From: Albifimbria verrucaria
Taxonomy: Eukaryota > Ascomycota > Sordariomycetes > Hypocreales > Stachybotryaceae
Direction of reading: 5' to 3'
NCBI GenBank assembly: GCA_020081605.1
Contig: JAHREC010000009.1
Span: forward strand, 372,001 to 436,000
DNA length: 64,000 nt
In this document: piece after piece, positions 28,401-38,199 of the stretch
How the letters are laid out: the number at the start of each line of letters is the position of its first letter
Position numbering within the stretch: the stretch's first letter is position 1
Translations under genes and position numbers: made by a program
Notes under the pieces: model-generated
Told to the model about the DNA's origin: nothing
Database searches by the model: none
What the model saw: the letters and a program-made list of their open reading frames with translations, nothing else

Positions 28401-31400
28401 GTTGGTGTTAAAAAGACTGTAGTAGCTCGTGTCTTATTAAAGCTTCCGGCAAGATTGTTAACACGATCTTGGTCTGACGGTATACAAACACAGCCTCCAC
28501 GCATTAGGGTGACTATAATATCCAGTATACCAATATCGAACGTGTAGGCTGAGAAGTTGAACACTCGAACACCTGGGCCAATTTGTAGGGCCGAGCCGTA
28601 CGCTTCAGCAGTAGCGCAAGCGGCACTGTGCTGCATCACCATTCCCTTTGGTGTTCCTGTACTTCCTGACGTGAAAAGTACGAAGGAAGCGTTTGATGGT
28701 TGAGTCGTACTGGTTGATACTGAGGCTCTCGGTGGAATCTGCTCAAGCATGACCTCATCAACCAATAGAATATATGCTCCTTCAGCTGCTGCATAGATCA
28801 AATCGTTATTAGAAGGTGATGTAACGACAATCTTTGCACTAGCATCGCGGATCATTGTTTGGAGACGCTTCGGAGGGGCTGCTGGATCAAGCGGAACAAA
28901 AGCGCCACCTGCCATCTCGATTGCTACCATACTCACTGCAGCCCAAGTCGATTTGGAGAAGCAAACAGGAACCAATGTTTCAGGCCCTACACCGAGCTCC
29001 TTCAGCTTTCCAGCCAATCGAGATGCAAGATCACCCAGTTGGGCATATGTCAGATTGCAATCCCATCCAGCGATGGCAAGGTCGTTAGGTCGAGTTTGGA
29101 TCTGATTTTGGATTTCCCAATGCACGCATGACTCAGGATCAGACCGCAAGGTCTGGTGCGCTATCATGTGCTCCAATTCGAGGTCAGCAACGATACTGAT
29201 GTTTTCCACAGACGTGATTTGTCCGTGTATGATGCTATGGAGCGTCTTGGCGAAGGAGGCGGCCAGATTTGACGCATGAGCATCTGACATGACGGTTGAA
29301 AAATAGTTAATAGTCACGGTTGGCTCGCCACCTGTAAAGTCAACGTTGACATTTATGTCGTACTAAGTTTGTAAGGTCAGCTTGTTCAGATCTAGTGGGA
29401 AAATGAAGGGCAGGTTACCTCTGTAGGAGCTAAATTTCTAACAGGTTTGACACTGACATGGCCATCATCTTTAACCTGGCCCCATGTTGAATACATAATG
29501 GACATGAGAGTATTGAATATTTGCCGCTTCCCAGGAGCAACCGCGTGCTGAATCTCCGCTAGCGAAATGTACTGATTGTCCATGGCGGAGTTTAGATGTT
29601 GTTGGACATTGTTGAGGATTTCCCAACTTTGTTTGACTTTGTAAATCTCAAACGACACACTAATAGATTGATTAGAGGTCCCACCATTTTCTCTATTCCA
29701 TCTACAGGTACATCTCGGCCTGATGATAGGTAACCAAAACACACATCATCCGAGGACGTGTATGCACGGAGAATAATTGCCCAGACCGTCTGGAAAAGGG
29801 TTGCGGCTGTCACACCGTAACTCTTACAGAAATTGTTTAAGTTTAATGACCCAAGCTCTACAGGGACTCTTTTCAAATCAGATGAACCGTTTCTCTCCAC
29901 TTGTAGGATAGGAAATTGACATGGTTCGACAGCTTCAAGATGATCACTCCAGTATTTGAGAGTCGCCTTCTTGTCCTGTGTCTTATGGTATGCGATGTAC
30001 TCTCCGAAGGATGTCTTATATGCTTTCTCGAGGCGCCCCTCATACGAGTCACACATGTCTTTGAAAATGATAGGCCCAGACATGCCGTCCACGATGGCAT
30101 GACTGATCTCTAATCGGCAGTATATGTGACCACTGGTCGTCGTGCATATAGTCAGATGGTGAGCTGGCTCTGTGGCGTCGAATCCAGCTTCGTCGCAAGC
30201 AGAAAGCATTGTAACTGCCTCGGCAGTGGTTTCGAAATGCCCAAGACGCTTTATTCTAGGCGTTATGTGCTTTAAAACTAGTTGATCAAACACAGCGTCT
30301 CTACGAACGCTGGGAATGAAGATAGTCCGGAGAGCAGTGTGTCGTGCCACCACATCTCTCCAAGCATATTCGAATAGCTCCAAGTTCAGACTCTCAGAAG
30401 GTCGAGAGTTGTTGAATTCAACGATAGAGTCAATCCTGTAAAGATGAGGAGAGTGCGACTGGGTTGTAAGGATTCCATCCTGAACGGGTGATGTTGGAAA
30501 CGCGTCCGTGAGTGTATTGATGCCAATGCTCTTGACAATGGGAAGGAAGTCTTCAAGTTCGGAGTATGATAGGGTAGATTTTGGAAGTCACGTAATGAGT
30601 AGAACAGGGCCGACTTATGCAGGCTAGGAAATTCTGTTTGTAAAATTTCTTGAAATTTGGCCATCCACTCAGATAGCCTACCAGGATGCTTCAGGTCTCG
30701 GGGTAAGTAATTTCAAAGGTGGCGTGGCCATTTTGGGGCAAACGAAGGTTCAGGACGAATATCGAATCGTACTTCGTTTTTGCATCTGCCATCCCATTTG
30801 GCTTCCAATCTTTCTTGTCTCCCAACTCCACAACCAACTCGCATGGAAGTTCTTTTTGTTCTTCCTTCAAGTCCCAAAGCTCGGCGAAGAGATCCCTCGT
30901 CTGACGGATCGCGTGGGGAGACCAGTGACTTCGGTGGAGGGAAATGAAGCAGGCGCACTGCGGATCGTATGGCTTGTCGAAATAGCAGCAGTAAGCTCAC
31001 GGTCTGTATATGTCTTCTGAAAGGCAAGGTGTGCAGCAGCGAGGCAGATTTCTGCCGTAGATGCTCTGAGATCGGACCTCTCATTCTTAAGCAACACCTC
31101 TGTGATTTCAGGGGTTATGTAGAGTTGTTGTGATAAACGGTTCTCAAAGGCAGGCCACTGTTCCGAATTACACCAATAGGAAAGTAATTTGTGCTTGGTC
31201 ACTTGAGGATCAACTTGCGTGCCATTTTCTTGGATATCACTAGTGACTTGCGACTGATCGTCACTTCTTTTCATGGCTGACATTACCTCCAGTAGAGATT
31301 CGCAGCGCATGAGGTCCCGCACCTGAAGCTTGATCCCTGCCGCCATACACTGGGAGACCACCGCAATGGCCGTGATTGAATCACCACCAAGCCGGATAAA

Positions 31401-31826
31401 AGAAATGGTTGGCGAAAGCTCAGCTACAGGCACCCGCAAGACCTTAGCCACGATACTCTTCAGTACATCCTCCTGTGATATCGTTTTGGGGCTAACCACG
31501 GCGCCCAGCATGAGTCGAAGCTTCGCGTTGCTATCTTCTGGCTCTGCTTCTAAGGCTGACACATCGTCGAGTACAATCCATTTCTTAGGCACAGGTTCTG
31601 CTTCGCCCGCGCCGTGCCATCGCTTTGAAAGACTCTTTCGGAGCCTCTGAACGGCAATAGACTTCCACTGTTTGCCGCTACCGCGTTGTTCCAACCCAAC
31701 AGCTACAGCAAGCGAAGCTGCTTCGTCATTTGCGGCTAAGTTAACGATTCTGGCGAAGCGTACAGTAGCGTCTTCTAGGAGCATTAGCTCCATTTTAGTA
31801 GTATAATGACAATTCTCAAGCTTCAT
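3078..31826 (-). CDS. Giant non-ribosomal peptide synthetase, T-(E*)-[C-A-T]x8-C, about 9,570 residues
   Basis: The enzyme assembles an acylated peptide on phosphopantetheine carriers in the cytosol. Domain order from the N-terminus: a carrier domain ([15 protein letters not shown]), a degenerate epimerase-like segment, eight condensation-adenylation-carrier modules spaced about 3.25 kb apart, and a terminal condensation domain. The start ATG at 31826 has an in-frame TGA two codons upstream. One intron is clear: 29363-29417 (gtaacc...ttag), in the C1-A1 linker. The frame breaks near 3997, 4677, 5713, 6021, 6557, 7612, 7958, 10459, 10731, 13517, 14947, 15657, 15930, 16637, 17190, 17622, 18343, 18609, 20918, 21738, 22142, 23286, 25810, 26748, 29651, 30594, 30694 and 30916. 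Each is explained by one missing base, nearly always in a short homopolymer, and with these 28 the length is divisible by three. Gene callers will split it into many false genes. The product is unknown; a cyclic lipo-octapeptide is my inference. Confidence 0.93.
4490..7710 (-). other. NRPS module 8 (C8-A8-T8)
   Basis: C8 carries [10 protein letters not shown]8 carries [26 protein letters not shown] and TSTKLDRK. Pocket residues are D-L-G-F-L-A-G-V-F, as in modules 3 and 6. T8 has [13 protein letters not shown], split from A8 by the frame break near 4677. Confidence 0.78.
7780..10930 (-). other. NRPS module 7 (C7-A7-T7), second A-domain type
   Basis: C7 carries [10 protein letters not shown]7 carries [31 protein letters not shown] and TSLKLDRKK, the same subtype as A4. 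Pocket residues are D-V-S-L-I-V-A-V-F, identical to A4. T7 has [15 protein letters not shown]. Confidence 0.8.
11000..14210 (-). other. NRPS module 6 (C6-A6-T6)
   Basis: C6 carries [10 protein letters not shown]6 carries [29 protein letters not shown] and TSTKIDRR. Pocket residues are D-L-G-F-L-A-G-V-F. T6 has [16 protein letters not shown] single 947-codon open frame (13517-10674) covers most of it. Confidence 0.8.
14270..17460 (-). other. NRPS module 5 (C5-A5-T5)
   Basis: C5 carries [10 protein letters not shown]5 carries [17 protein letters not shown] and FDLCIGEII. Pocket residues are D-L-G-F-L-A-A-V-F, one change from modules 3, 6 and 8. T5 has [15 protein letters not shown]. The C5-A5 part is among the most frame-broken stretches of the gene, with breaks at 17190, 16637, 15930, 15657 and 14947. 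Confidence 0.78.
17540..20720 (-). other. NRPS module 4 (C4-A4-T4), second A-domain type
   Basis: C4 carries [10 protein letters not shown]4 belongs to a different subtype: [31 protein letters not shown] and NTMKLDRKK. Pocket residues are D-V-S-L-I-V-A-V-F, identical to module 7. T4 is broken by the frame change at 17622 inside its FLRVGGDSI motif; the Ser is present once the missing base is allowed for. Confidence 0.78.
20790..23990 (-). other. NRPS module 3 (C3-A3-T3)
   Basis: C3 carries [10 protein letters not shown]3 carries [24 protein letters not shown] and TSTKLDRK. Pocket residues are D-L-G-F-L-A-G-V-F, identical to modules 6 and 8. T3 has [15 protein letters not shown]. Confidence 0.8.
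24070..27270 (-). other. NRPS module 2 (C2-A2-T2)
   Basis: C2 carries HHTVFDGWS and [21 protein letters not shown]2 carries [23 protein letters not shown] and, unusually, TSTKLNRR where SGKxDR is usual; the catalytic Lys is kept. Pocket residues are D-L-G-Y-L-A-G-V-F, one change from modules 3, 6 and 8. T2 has [15 protein letters not shown]. Confidence 0.8.
27330..30540 (-). other. NRPS module 1 (C1-A1-T1)
   Basis: C1 differs from all later C domains: its active-site motif is SHAIVDGMS rather than HHxxFDGWS, though the catalytic second His is kept. A first condensation domain taking an acyl chain as donor would fit. A1 has [18 protein letters not shown] and a normal SGKIDR motif near its end. 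Pocket residues read by alignment to GrsA positions 235-331 are D-I-L-F-C-G-I-T-C, unlike any other module here. T1 has [15 protein letters not shown]. Confidence 0.8.
30545..31826 (-). other. NRPS loading region: carrier domain between A-like and E-like remnants
   Basis: The first ~110 residues end in [10 protein letters not shown], which resembles the tail of an adenylation domain (MVPxxWIxLDxLP), but no adenylation core precedes it. A complete carrier domain follows, with the attachment Ser in LGGDSITA. After it comes an epimerase-like segment that starts about 70 residues later at [15 protein letters not shown], and carries [30 protein letters not shown] and WMAKFQEIL...YSELEDFLP. The N-terminal half, where the HHxxxD motif should lie, is absent. 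I infer a worn-down A-T-E module kept only for its carrier, which would accept the polyketide acyl chain. Confidence 0.65.
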
Positions 31827-33320
31827 GGTTGCTCAATTTTAGAGGGTATGAATACCACCCGGTTTTTGGAATAGGTATTAACAAATTTGATACAGATTGG
31901 GGCTTGTCTCGGAGAATGAATGGTGATGTGTTTGGAGATCAACACGACCAACGTATGTCATCAGCGACGGGCTTCGTTAAGCAATGCAGCTGGAGAGTAG
32001 CATTGAATTTTCCAAGAATAAGAAAATTTTCAATTCCAATACTCAAGGGAGAAGCTGATACTGGGCTATGGTGGAAATCTTCACTGCACTGACACCGCTG
32101 TAATACAGAGTAAACACGGCAAAAACACCCAAGTATTTGAGAAGATTACGTGAAAGTTTGTATATTTCATGTACTTAGATGGTTATTGATAGGCACAGTG
32201 ATTCTGAGTAGCCAGGTTAAGCTGGTCAATATTTCTCGTAAGGTGGAGGAAGCCTTCCACAAGACCTTGTTCAGGGTGAGACGGACAAACCTTCTGCCAT
32301 CACACGCCTGAGTCATATGTGAGAACTCCAGAGGGACCCCTCCCACAATTTAGTGATGGGATAAGACTCGTGTATGGCACGATTATGTACGCTGCATTGC
32401 CTCACCAAAAGATACAGCCAGGTTCGACCAAGCCTTTGGTGCTGTGAAGCTATCTGTGTATCGTGTCAGCCATCGGGGTGTTGTAGTAAGTAGATGTCGT
32501 AAGTCAATTGAAGAGCTCCAATTGGTTGACTTTTGTGTGTACAGATGGTGTGGTATAGGGTATGTCAGAGCAGAGTTGCTAGAGCTACATGCTACACTAC
32601 AATTTGTAGAAATAGGCTTGTGAAATTCTACAGGAGGGCAGATCCCTGCATGGTAGCCTCGGTAGCCAAATGTAGGCCCCAAGCCGTCATCTGCCTCTTC
32701 CCACAGAGTCACAAGGTGCAAGACGAGTAGCAACCTGAGAAATTGATAAATGGTAACTGGGTAAGAGTAAATACATTGAGGACCTGGGGAAAGATCCGTG
32801 TATAGACAAACCGGGAATGGTCATCACCATATCTAGCTACATTTCAATGGTCGCCGTCTTTGCTTCAGCAGGAGTGAGGTCCGAGTTTCGGATCTTAATT
32901 TACACTGTTTTGTCGAACGAGGGTATCAATGCTCGCGCGCTAGCTCCCTTGCACTTGGGGATAGTCCAGGAAATGGGTTTATACTGGGGAGGGCTTCAGG
33001 TTACACAACATGACTTGACTTCCATACGAAACGAACAGCATACCTAATCCAATGCTTGTGAATGACTTATGCTGTTAAGGCTTGGAGGATTTGTGCCACA
33101 ACAAATGCCGCACAATCAACTTTCTTCGACAAGTCTTTGAGCACGATGCATGGTTTGGCCGAGACGGAGTTGGCTGCGGGCGTCTCGGTGAAACATATGG
33201 GGAAGGAACTTTGAGATAATGCACATTGTCCGGAGAGGAGCATCTTTTACATGGTTTGGAACTCGGGATCGGAGGCGGAGGTGGCGGCCGCCAATGCCGA
33301 TTGAAACGTGAGATGATAAG

Positions 33321-33376
33321 TCTGCATCCTTCTGCATCCTTCTGCAGCCTTCCCGCACCCTTCTGCAGCCTTCTGG
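33321..33376. repeat. 10-bp degenerate tandem repeat
   Basis: About five and a half copies of TCTGCATCCT follow one another, the later copies degenerate (TCTGCAGCCT, TCCCGCACCC) and the last shifted by one base. It lies in the NRPS/thioesterase spacer and looks like a minisatellite; no coding role is apparent. Confidence 0.75.
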
Positions 33377-33410
33377 AGATGAAATGGATCAAATCAGAAC
33401 TGACCAGAAT

Positions 33411-33418
33411 GCACGTGC
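33411..33418. promoter_or_regulatory. GCACGTGC palindrome (CACGTG E/G-box)
   Basis: A perfect 8-bp palindrome containing CACGTG, a core bound by bHLH and some bZIP factors, about 1.6 kb upstream of the NRPS start and 1.0 kb upstream of the thioesterase start. Function is inference only. Confidence 0.25.
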
Positions 33419-34194
33419 AATTTCAGCAGAGTCGCAATGCAGCAGAACCAAGGACACGCCAGATCAGGTCCAAATGCAGCATAAAAATAGGCTGTAAATG
33501 CTCCGTAGCTCTCTCATGAGCGTTGAATTGGATGGCTATATTGTAGATACCGTACTCATGCAGCTGAAGAAGCCTCGTCTTAGTTCAGCCCAGACATGCA
33601 CACCTCAAGCCTAGCTTAGCAAAGCTCACCAATGCCGCTGTTTGCGAATCGGTCCTAATATCGCTTCCAGACTCTTTTGGAACGGCCGCTGGTCGGTGTC
33701 AGACGGAGCGTCATGCAGGGCGTCATCACCGAAAGAGCCCGGTAATCTTACCAGGGACCTGCCTGTAGTGTTCGAGCCATGGTGATCTCACCCCGGGCAC
33801 ACCCCACGCAGCTACTGTATCTAGATGGCATAGATCTCCGTGGCAGTCCGAAGCCGCATAGAATGTAGCTGCCCCACGGAAATCAATACTTGAATTAACA
33901 TTCGGGCATGCAGCAGATACTCGCACTAGGTTCCCTAGGATATGGCCGTTCTGGTGTAGCTATATGTAGATGTGTAACAAAGGAAACTGCATGTACAAGT
34001 CTCATCTTCCGACTTCCTAGGCTCCTGATGTATCTAGATACTACCAATGTCTCACCAGTCAACTCACTGATTTACAACTGTATTTATCTTGCAGCTTCAG
34101 GGTGTCAAGCAGGTGGGCACAACCCTGCATGTGGTGGCTTGCCAGCTCTCCACAGGGTACCTAGCGACTAAGTTCCAGACATTGGACACCTGGC

Positions 34195-34202
34195 TGACGT
34201 CA
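34195..34202. promoter_or_regulatory. TGACGTCA, perfect CRE/ATF-type bZIP site
   Basis: An exact TGACGTCA palindrome lies 231 bp upstream of the thioesterase ATG, in the spacer shared with the NRPS. This is the known high-affinity site of CREB/ATF-type bZIP dimers, and the window encodes a bZIP factor at 61807-60162. That factor has an AQR-type basic region, which may prefer a different site, so the link is suggestive only. Confidence 0.4.
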
Positions 34203-34432
34203 GGTGATGATGTGGGCATGGGTTACTACTCATCCTAGAGGATTCAACTTGATAGACCTTGATTGGCTAATGATGAGGTAGTTTTGGTTGAGGCTCTTGT
34301 TTACATTTAAGCAGTGGATCAGCATCGTTCATGAATTATGTCTGGCTGTTCTAGTCATCGTACTCCACCTTTGGACCGCCTTGCCCACATCAGTTTTCTC
34401 TGGGAGAGTAATCTCTCAAGACGACGTACGCA

Positions 34433-35556
34433 ATGGGTATCATCTACGAAGATAGCCTGAGCATCGTGCAAGTCGTGCAAGGCGGTCAGAAGTCTTCTAT
34501 ACCGCTGGTTCTCATCCATGATGGCGGTGGGACGATCCAAAGCTACCAGGCGCTGGGACCCATAGGCCGAAATGTGTTTGCAATAGCGAACCCAAGGTTT
34601 GACGATGGAGTGCCTTGGGATGGAGGCATCCCCGAAATGGCCAGGACCTATGCGCAGATTATCAAGGCAAGAGTCCCAAGTAAGACTGTATTGTTAGGAG
34701 GTACGTTACTTCGGTGTTGATGATCTGAGATCGGCCGTCCTTGCCAGGTCGATTCAAGTTTATTTTCAGATAATCTGACTCGCTTGTTTACCAGGGTGGT
34801 CCTTTGGCGGATTTCTTGCTCTCGAAATCGCCAGTCTCATGGCTCACGATGATGACCTGGATGTTGCTGGTCTGATTCTCATTGATGCACCCTATCCTAA
34901 AGTCAGCAATAGGGACATGGTTTCTGCCATACATGGCGATCTTCCAGATCTAACCGGCGTTAAACCCAGACTCAGACGAAAAATTCATGCTTCCATCAAG
35001 CTTGCAAGACAGATGCTGGCATCATACCAGCTACCTGAGTGGCAAGATGCACTGATGCCTCCAACTGTGAAGGAAATCAAATCATCCGTGCGCGCTTCGT
35101 TCGATTTGCGTTCGTCAATTGATCTAAGGAGACCTTCATTTGATTTGCGCTCTTCAATAGACAAGAAAAGAGCATCTGTTGAGATGGATCCACCACCATA
35201 CAGTGCTAAGAGATCTAGCCCTCCTGCGGCCATTTTGCTGCGCGCCTCAGACTCGATGAGACGTGGAGCGGACCATGCCAACAATACTTCGCTGGTCGAC
35301 GTATTCAGGGGCGATCCATTCCTAGGTTGGAATGAATACGTAGAGCCTTTCATCAAGGCTGTTTGGGATGTTCCGGGAAACCATTATAGCATATTTGGTC
35401 CTTCCAATGTGAGTTCACATGATACCCTACCACTCTTGATCTAATGGCTGATCAGCCAAGGTGAACTACATCACGACCAGTATCGCCAAAGCATGCCAAA
35501 ACCTTTGTCCAGAACACTCCATAAGTTACAATGACATGAAGTCTGAGAAGTTCTAG
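34433..35556 (+). CDS. Stand-alone thioesterase (alpha/beta hydrolase, NRPS/PKS-associated type)
   Basis: Three exons, 34433-34700, 34795-35408 and 35461-35556 (introns of 94 and 52 nt), give 325 residues with no frame break. The N-terminal part has PLVLIHDGGGTIQSY, the nucleophile elbow is GGWSFGG (formed across intron 1), the acid is probably the Asp in LILIDAPYP, and the His is in PGNHYSIFG. This is the thioesterase-domain fold of peptide and polyketide synthases as a free protein. Because the PKS has no release domain, I infer that it hydrolyses the finished acyl chain from the PKS or clears misloaded carriers. In the lid region, 35094-35171 encodes two copies of a 13-residue unit (xSFDLRSSIDxxR). 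It is divergent from the NRPS and probably co-regulated with it. Confidence 0.88.
35094..35171 (+). repeat. In-frame 39-bp duplication inside the thioesterase gene
   Basis: Two adjacent 13-codon units, 35094-35132 and 35133-35171, encode ASFDLRSSIDLRR and PSFDLRSSIDKKR. DNA divergence between the copies means this is not a fresh duplication. It sits in a Ser/Arg-rich insertion between the Asp and His of the catalytic triad. Confidence 0.85.
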
Positions 35557-37333
35557 GAGAATTCAAGGCACTGATGGTGAAGCGTTTCCTTTATTGCGGT
35601 TTGGCTGTGATTAGTTAGACTATTTCCCTTCTTGTTCTTATTTTCATTTGGTGCATCTCCGGCGGATATTTTACGCTTGGCAAAGATTACCTGAAAGAAT
35701 CAATAAATAGCGGAACATGTGATAACAATATGCTATTCTTTCTTCATGATTCGGCGTCTTATGCTCGGCTTGCATACTTTGTTGGCCAGATTCTTTTCAC
35801 CTCTGTTACCAAGAGTTACGGAGAATCTGCCTGGCCTACAATGTTTTAGTCAACATAGTCACATACAAACTGGCATCGGGTGCAGTCATACCATCCATTA
35901 TAACAATGCGGCAGTATTCATTGAAAGTTAATGCCGGAATGTACCATGTCAGCCGCAATTCCACAAAGCTGTTGAGTCAAAGCGAATGTGTCAACCTGGC
36001 CATTTGAGTAGAATTTCAAGAAAATGGTATAAACATGGCAGCGTCACAAGTTTTGACCTACCAACTTATTAAAGTCGCTATAATTAACCAACTAAAAATA
36101 ATATATTTTAAATATTCCACGCTATGGCCCGAACACCTTTGGCAGTAGGGAAAGCCTCCGTCACACTTGAGAAGACGCTGCGTGCAGGTCAAGCATCTTG
36201 GCACCTTTCGTTAGGGAATGAACGCCCATCCAGGAAAAAATCATTACAGAGTCAAAATGCTGCCAATTAATGATATTTTATTGTCTTGGCTTAAAATTTG
36301 AACTATCAGAGGCTTATGTTCACAGATTTGCTCAGTCCGCTCTAGAATAGCAATTAGTGCGTCTCATGCACTATACGAGTCAGACAAAAACGCAGAGAGA
36401 GCAAGTAGCATTAAACCTGAATTCCACCGTCGTTAACTACGGTCCACTAAATGCCATTTATCCACTGAATGCGGTTTAGTAGGCCCTGCTGTCTCTCATC
36501 CGACTCCAGGACCGAAGTCTTACAGACGAAGACAAAACGCACCGCATCTCCCACCTTCACCCTTCCCGCAGCAATATCTTATATGTCTCCAAGACTCTTT
36601 ACATATATCGACAATGATCCTGGCAGTGCCAGGAACAGCCGTCCACCCGTTGACTTCGACTTCCTAAGAAGACATTTCGTTCTGTTACGAAGGAATTATG
36701 AGGGTAATACGGCGTATTTGTACGATAATATGTGATTTTCAACGCCCATGCCTCCGAGAATAGAGGATCTAGAGTGTAACTTATATATTTTTGGGTTCAG
36801 AATCCGTCCTTGCTATGGAGGCCCTCTAGATGCTCACTAATCACAGGTGGAATGACGCACTCATGAATGCCAGGCCCTTGCATTATCTCCATGGCTGAGA
36901 TCTCCTTCGTGTTTATTTCTAAGCAATGCCTTCTGAATGGCTACAGTTTTGGTTGGATGACTCAAACTTGGGATGCTCTAGATGCACACGAGCGCAACCA
37001 AAGGCCCGAGGTGAGATACTTGACCCATTAGAAATCGGGATATGACAGCGTCGTGGCTTAACCCAAAAGAGAAAATAGAAAACTAGCGGCAAATGTAGCT
37101 TCGGTGGTGTTACGGCATCATCTATTCGCTCTCCATGAGGCACGAGGACATTTTGCTTTTTATTTTCCTAAAATGGTTGACCTGAATTCACTCACAATTT
37201 TAGACTTTTGATTAAATTAAAGATATCCTTCATTTATCAGGATGCTTCGCCTCAGATCTTAGTTGCATATTTCCATGATCCTGCATTCTTCAACTACATC
37301 ACCCAGAAATAGGACCCTAATATTCCCAACGTT
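35557..37333. other. 1.8-kb intergenic region
   Basis: It separates the thioesterase and transporter genes, both on the plus strand. Short open frames (for example 36469-36735) have no recognisable features. The segment around 36060-36120 is very AT-rich. Nothing else was seen. Confidence 0.45.
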
Positions 37334-38199
37334 ATGGCGAGTATAGCGAGTCAACTTGCCAACCCGGTAAGATGACAAGTTCTGCTCCCAAGTCAGAAAT
37401 CCGAGCTGACCAGGTCTACGATTTGACCTTGACAGAGTCCTCTTGGGTTCGCTGGGTTTGCGACGACGTTGATGACATTGTCGCTATCCATGATGGGGGT
37501 CCGTGGCATTGAGAATGAGGGAATGTTCATTGCCAATCTACTCCTTTTGGCTGGTCTAGGACTTGTAATTTCTGCTCAATGGGAGATGGTCAAAGGCAAC
37601 ACATTCGCATACACTGTCTTGAGTGCCTTCGGTAAGATAAGCAGACCCATTAGGACAATGAGGATCAATGGTGACCGGATTATAGGTTTCTACTATGCCG
37701 GTTACGGGATACTACTTTTACCTTCTTTAGGGATCATCGATTCCTATGGTGGGCGCACATCTGAATACTATAATGCTTTTGGCCTCTACCTTTCAGGTAA
37801 TCGGACGCCGAATTTCTTACAGAAAAATGCTAGACAACTAAATCATTACAGTATGGTCCGGCCTTAACTTTATCTTCTTCCTTGCATCATTATCAACGTA
37901 AGTCATCAAATTTCCTACCACTAAGACTCGAATCTATCTGTAACTTGTCAAATACAGAAATCTCGCAAATATTATTGTTTATGGGGCTCTCGAGTTATGT
38001 TATATCTTCAACTCTGCGGCAAAGTTCACTATAGCAGATGGAGATATAACTACTGGGCGGACCTTAGGAAAAGCTGCTGGTAGTTTTGGAGCAATCTCAG
38101 CTCTTTCGGGCTTCTACTTATTATATCATGACCTATGTGGGAAGTATCCCTGTGAGAGTTCCGGTTGGCGATATTCACTACTTTAAGGAAAAGGCGTAA
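37334..38199 (+). CDS. GPR1/FUN34/YaaH (AceTr) family membrane transporter, short form
   Basis: Five exons are read: 37334-37366, 37436-37631, 37686-37796, 37852-37897 and 37958-38199, with introns of 69, 54, 55 and 60 nt. The protein starts MASIASQLANPSPLGFAGF, matching the family motif near the first membrane span (NPAPLGLxGF), and has QWEMVKGNTFAYTVLSAFG (family MWEFxxGNTFxxTxFxxYG) and several hydrophobic segments. These are acetate/succinate- or ammonium-linked plasma-membrane proteins. Near 38117-38129 the frame changes before the C-terminal stretch MTYVGSIPVRVPVGDIHYF; two missing bases fit best and give about 209 residues. That is shorter than most fungal members because the long N-terminal tail is lacking. 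Its place inside the cluster could reflect acetate supply to the PKS or chance. Confidence 0.75.

Larger units (their letters stand above)
31827..34432. other. 2.6-kb intergenic region between divergent NRPS and thioesterase genes
   Basis: This long spacer must hold the promoters of both genes. I see no convincing gene in it; open frames of 61-116 codons on either strand lack any recognisable motif. Items of note are listed separately: a 10-bp tandem repeat at 33321-33376, a GCACGTGC palindrome at 33411-33418 and a perfect TGACGTCA at 34195-34202. Confidence 0.5.

Noticed and set aside
29363..29417. In-frame TAG and frame change in the C1-A1 linker as another sequence error
   Set aside because: A standard intron (gtaacc...cttag, 55 nt) removes both and joins NLAPTE to YDINVNVDF in phase 0.
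3078..31826. The NRPS region as many small separate genes or as a pseudogene
   Set aside because: Domain order continues perfectly across each break, all active-site motifs are kept, the breaks fit missing bases in or beside short runs, and unrelated neighbouring genes show the same kind of break.
31827..34432. Small open frames (for example 32383-32733, 33226-33519, 33908-34171) as genes
   Set aside because: No family motifs, no plausible splice structure and overlapping frames on both strands.
35409..35460. Thioesterase ending at the stop at 35442-35444 in the unspliced frame
   Set aside because: Splicing at 35409-35460 gives a C-terminus (VNYITTSIAKACQ) that matches the family's last helix, whereas the unspliced end does not.
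36060..36260. AT-rich patch as a transposon remnant
   Set aside because: I could not find terminal inverted repeats, a target-site duplication or any transposase-like frame.
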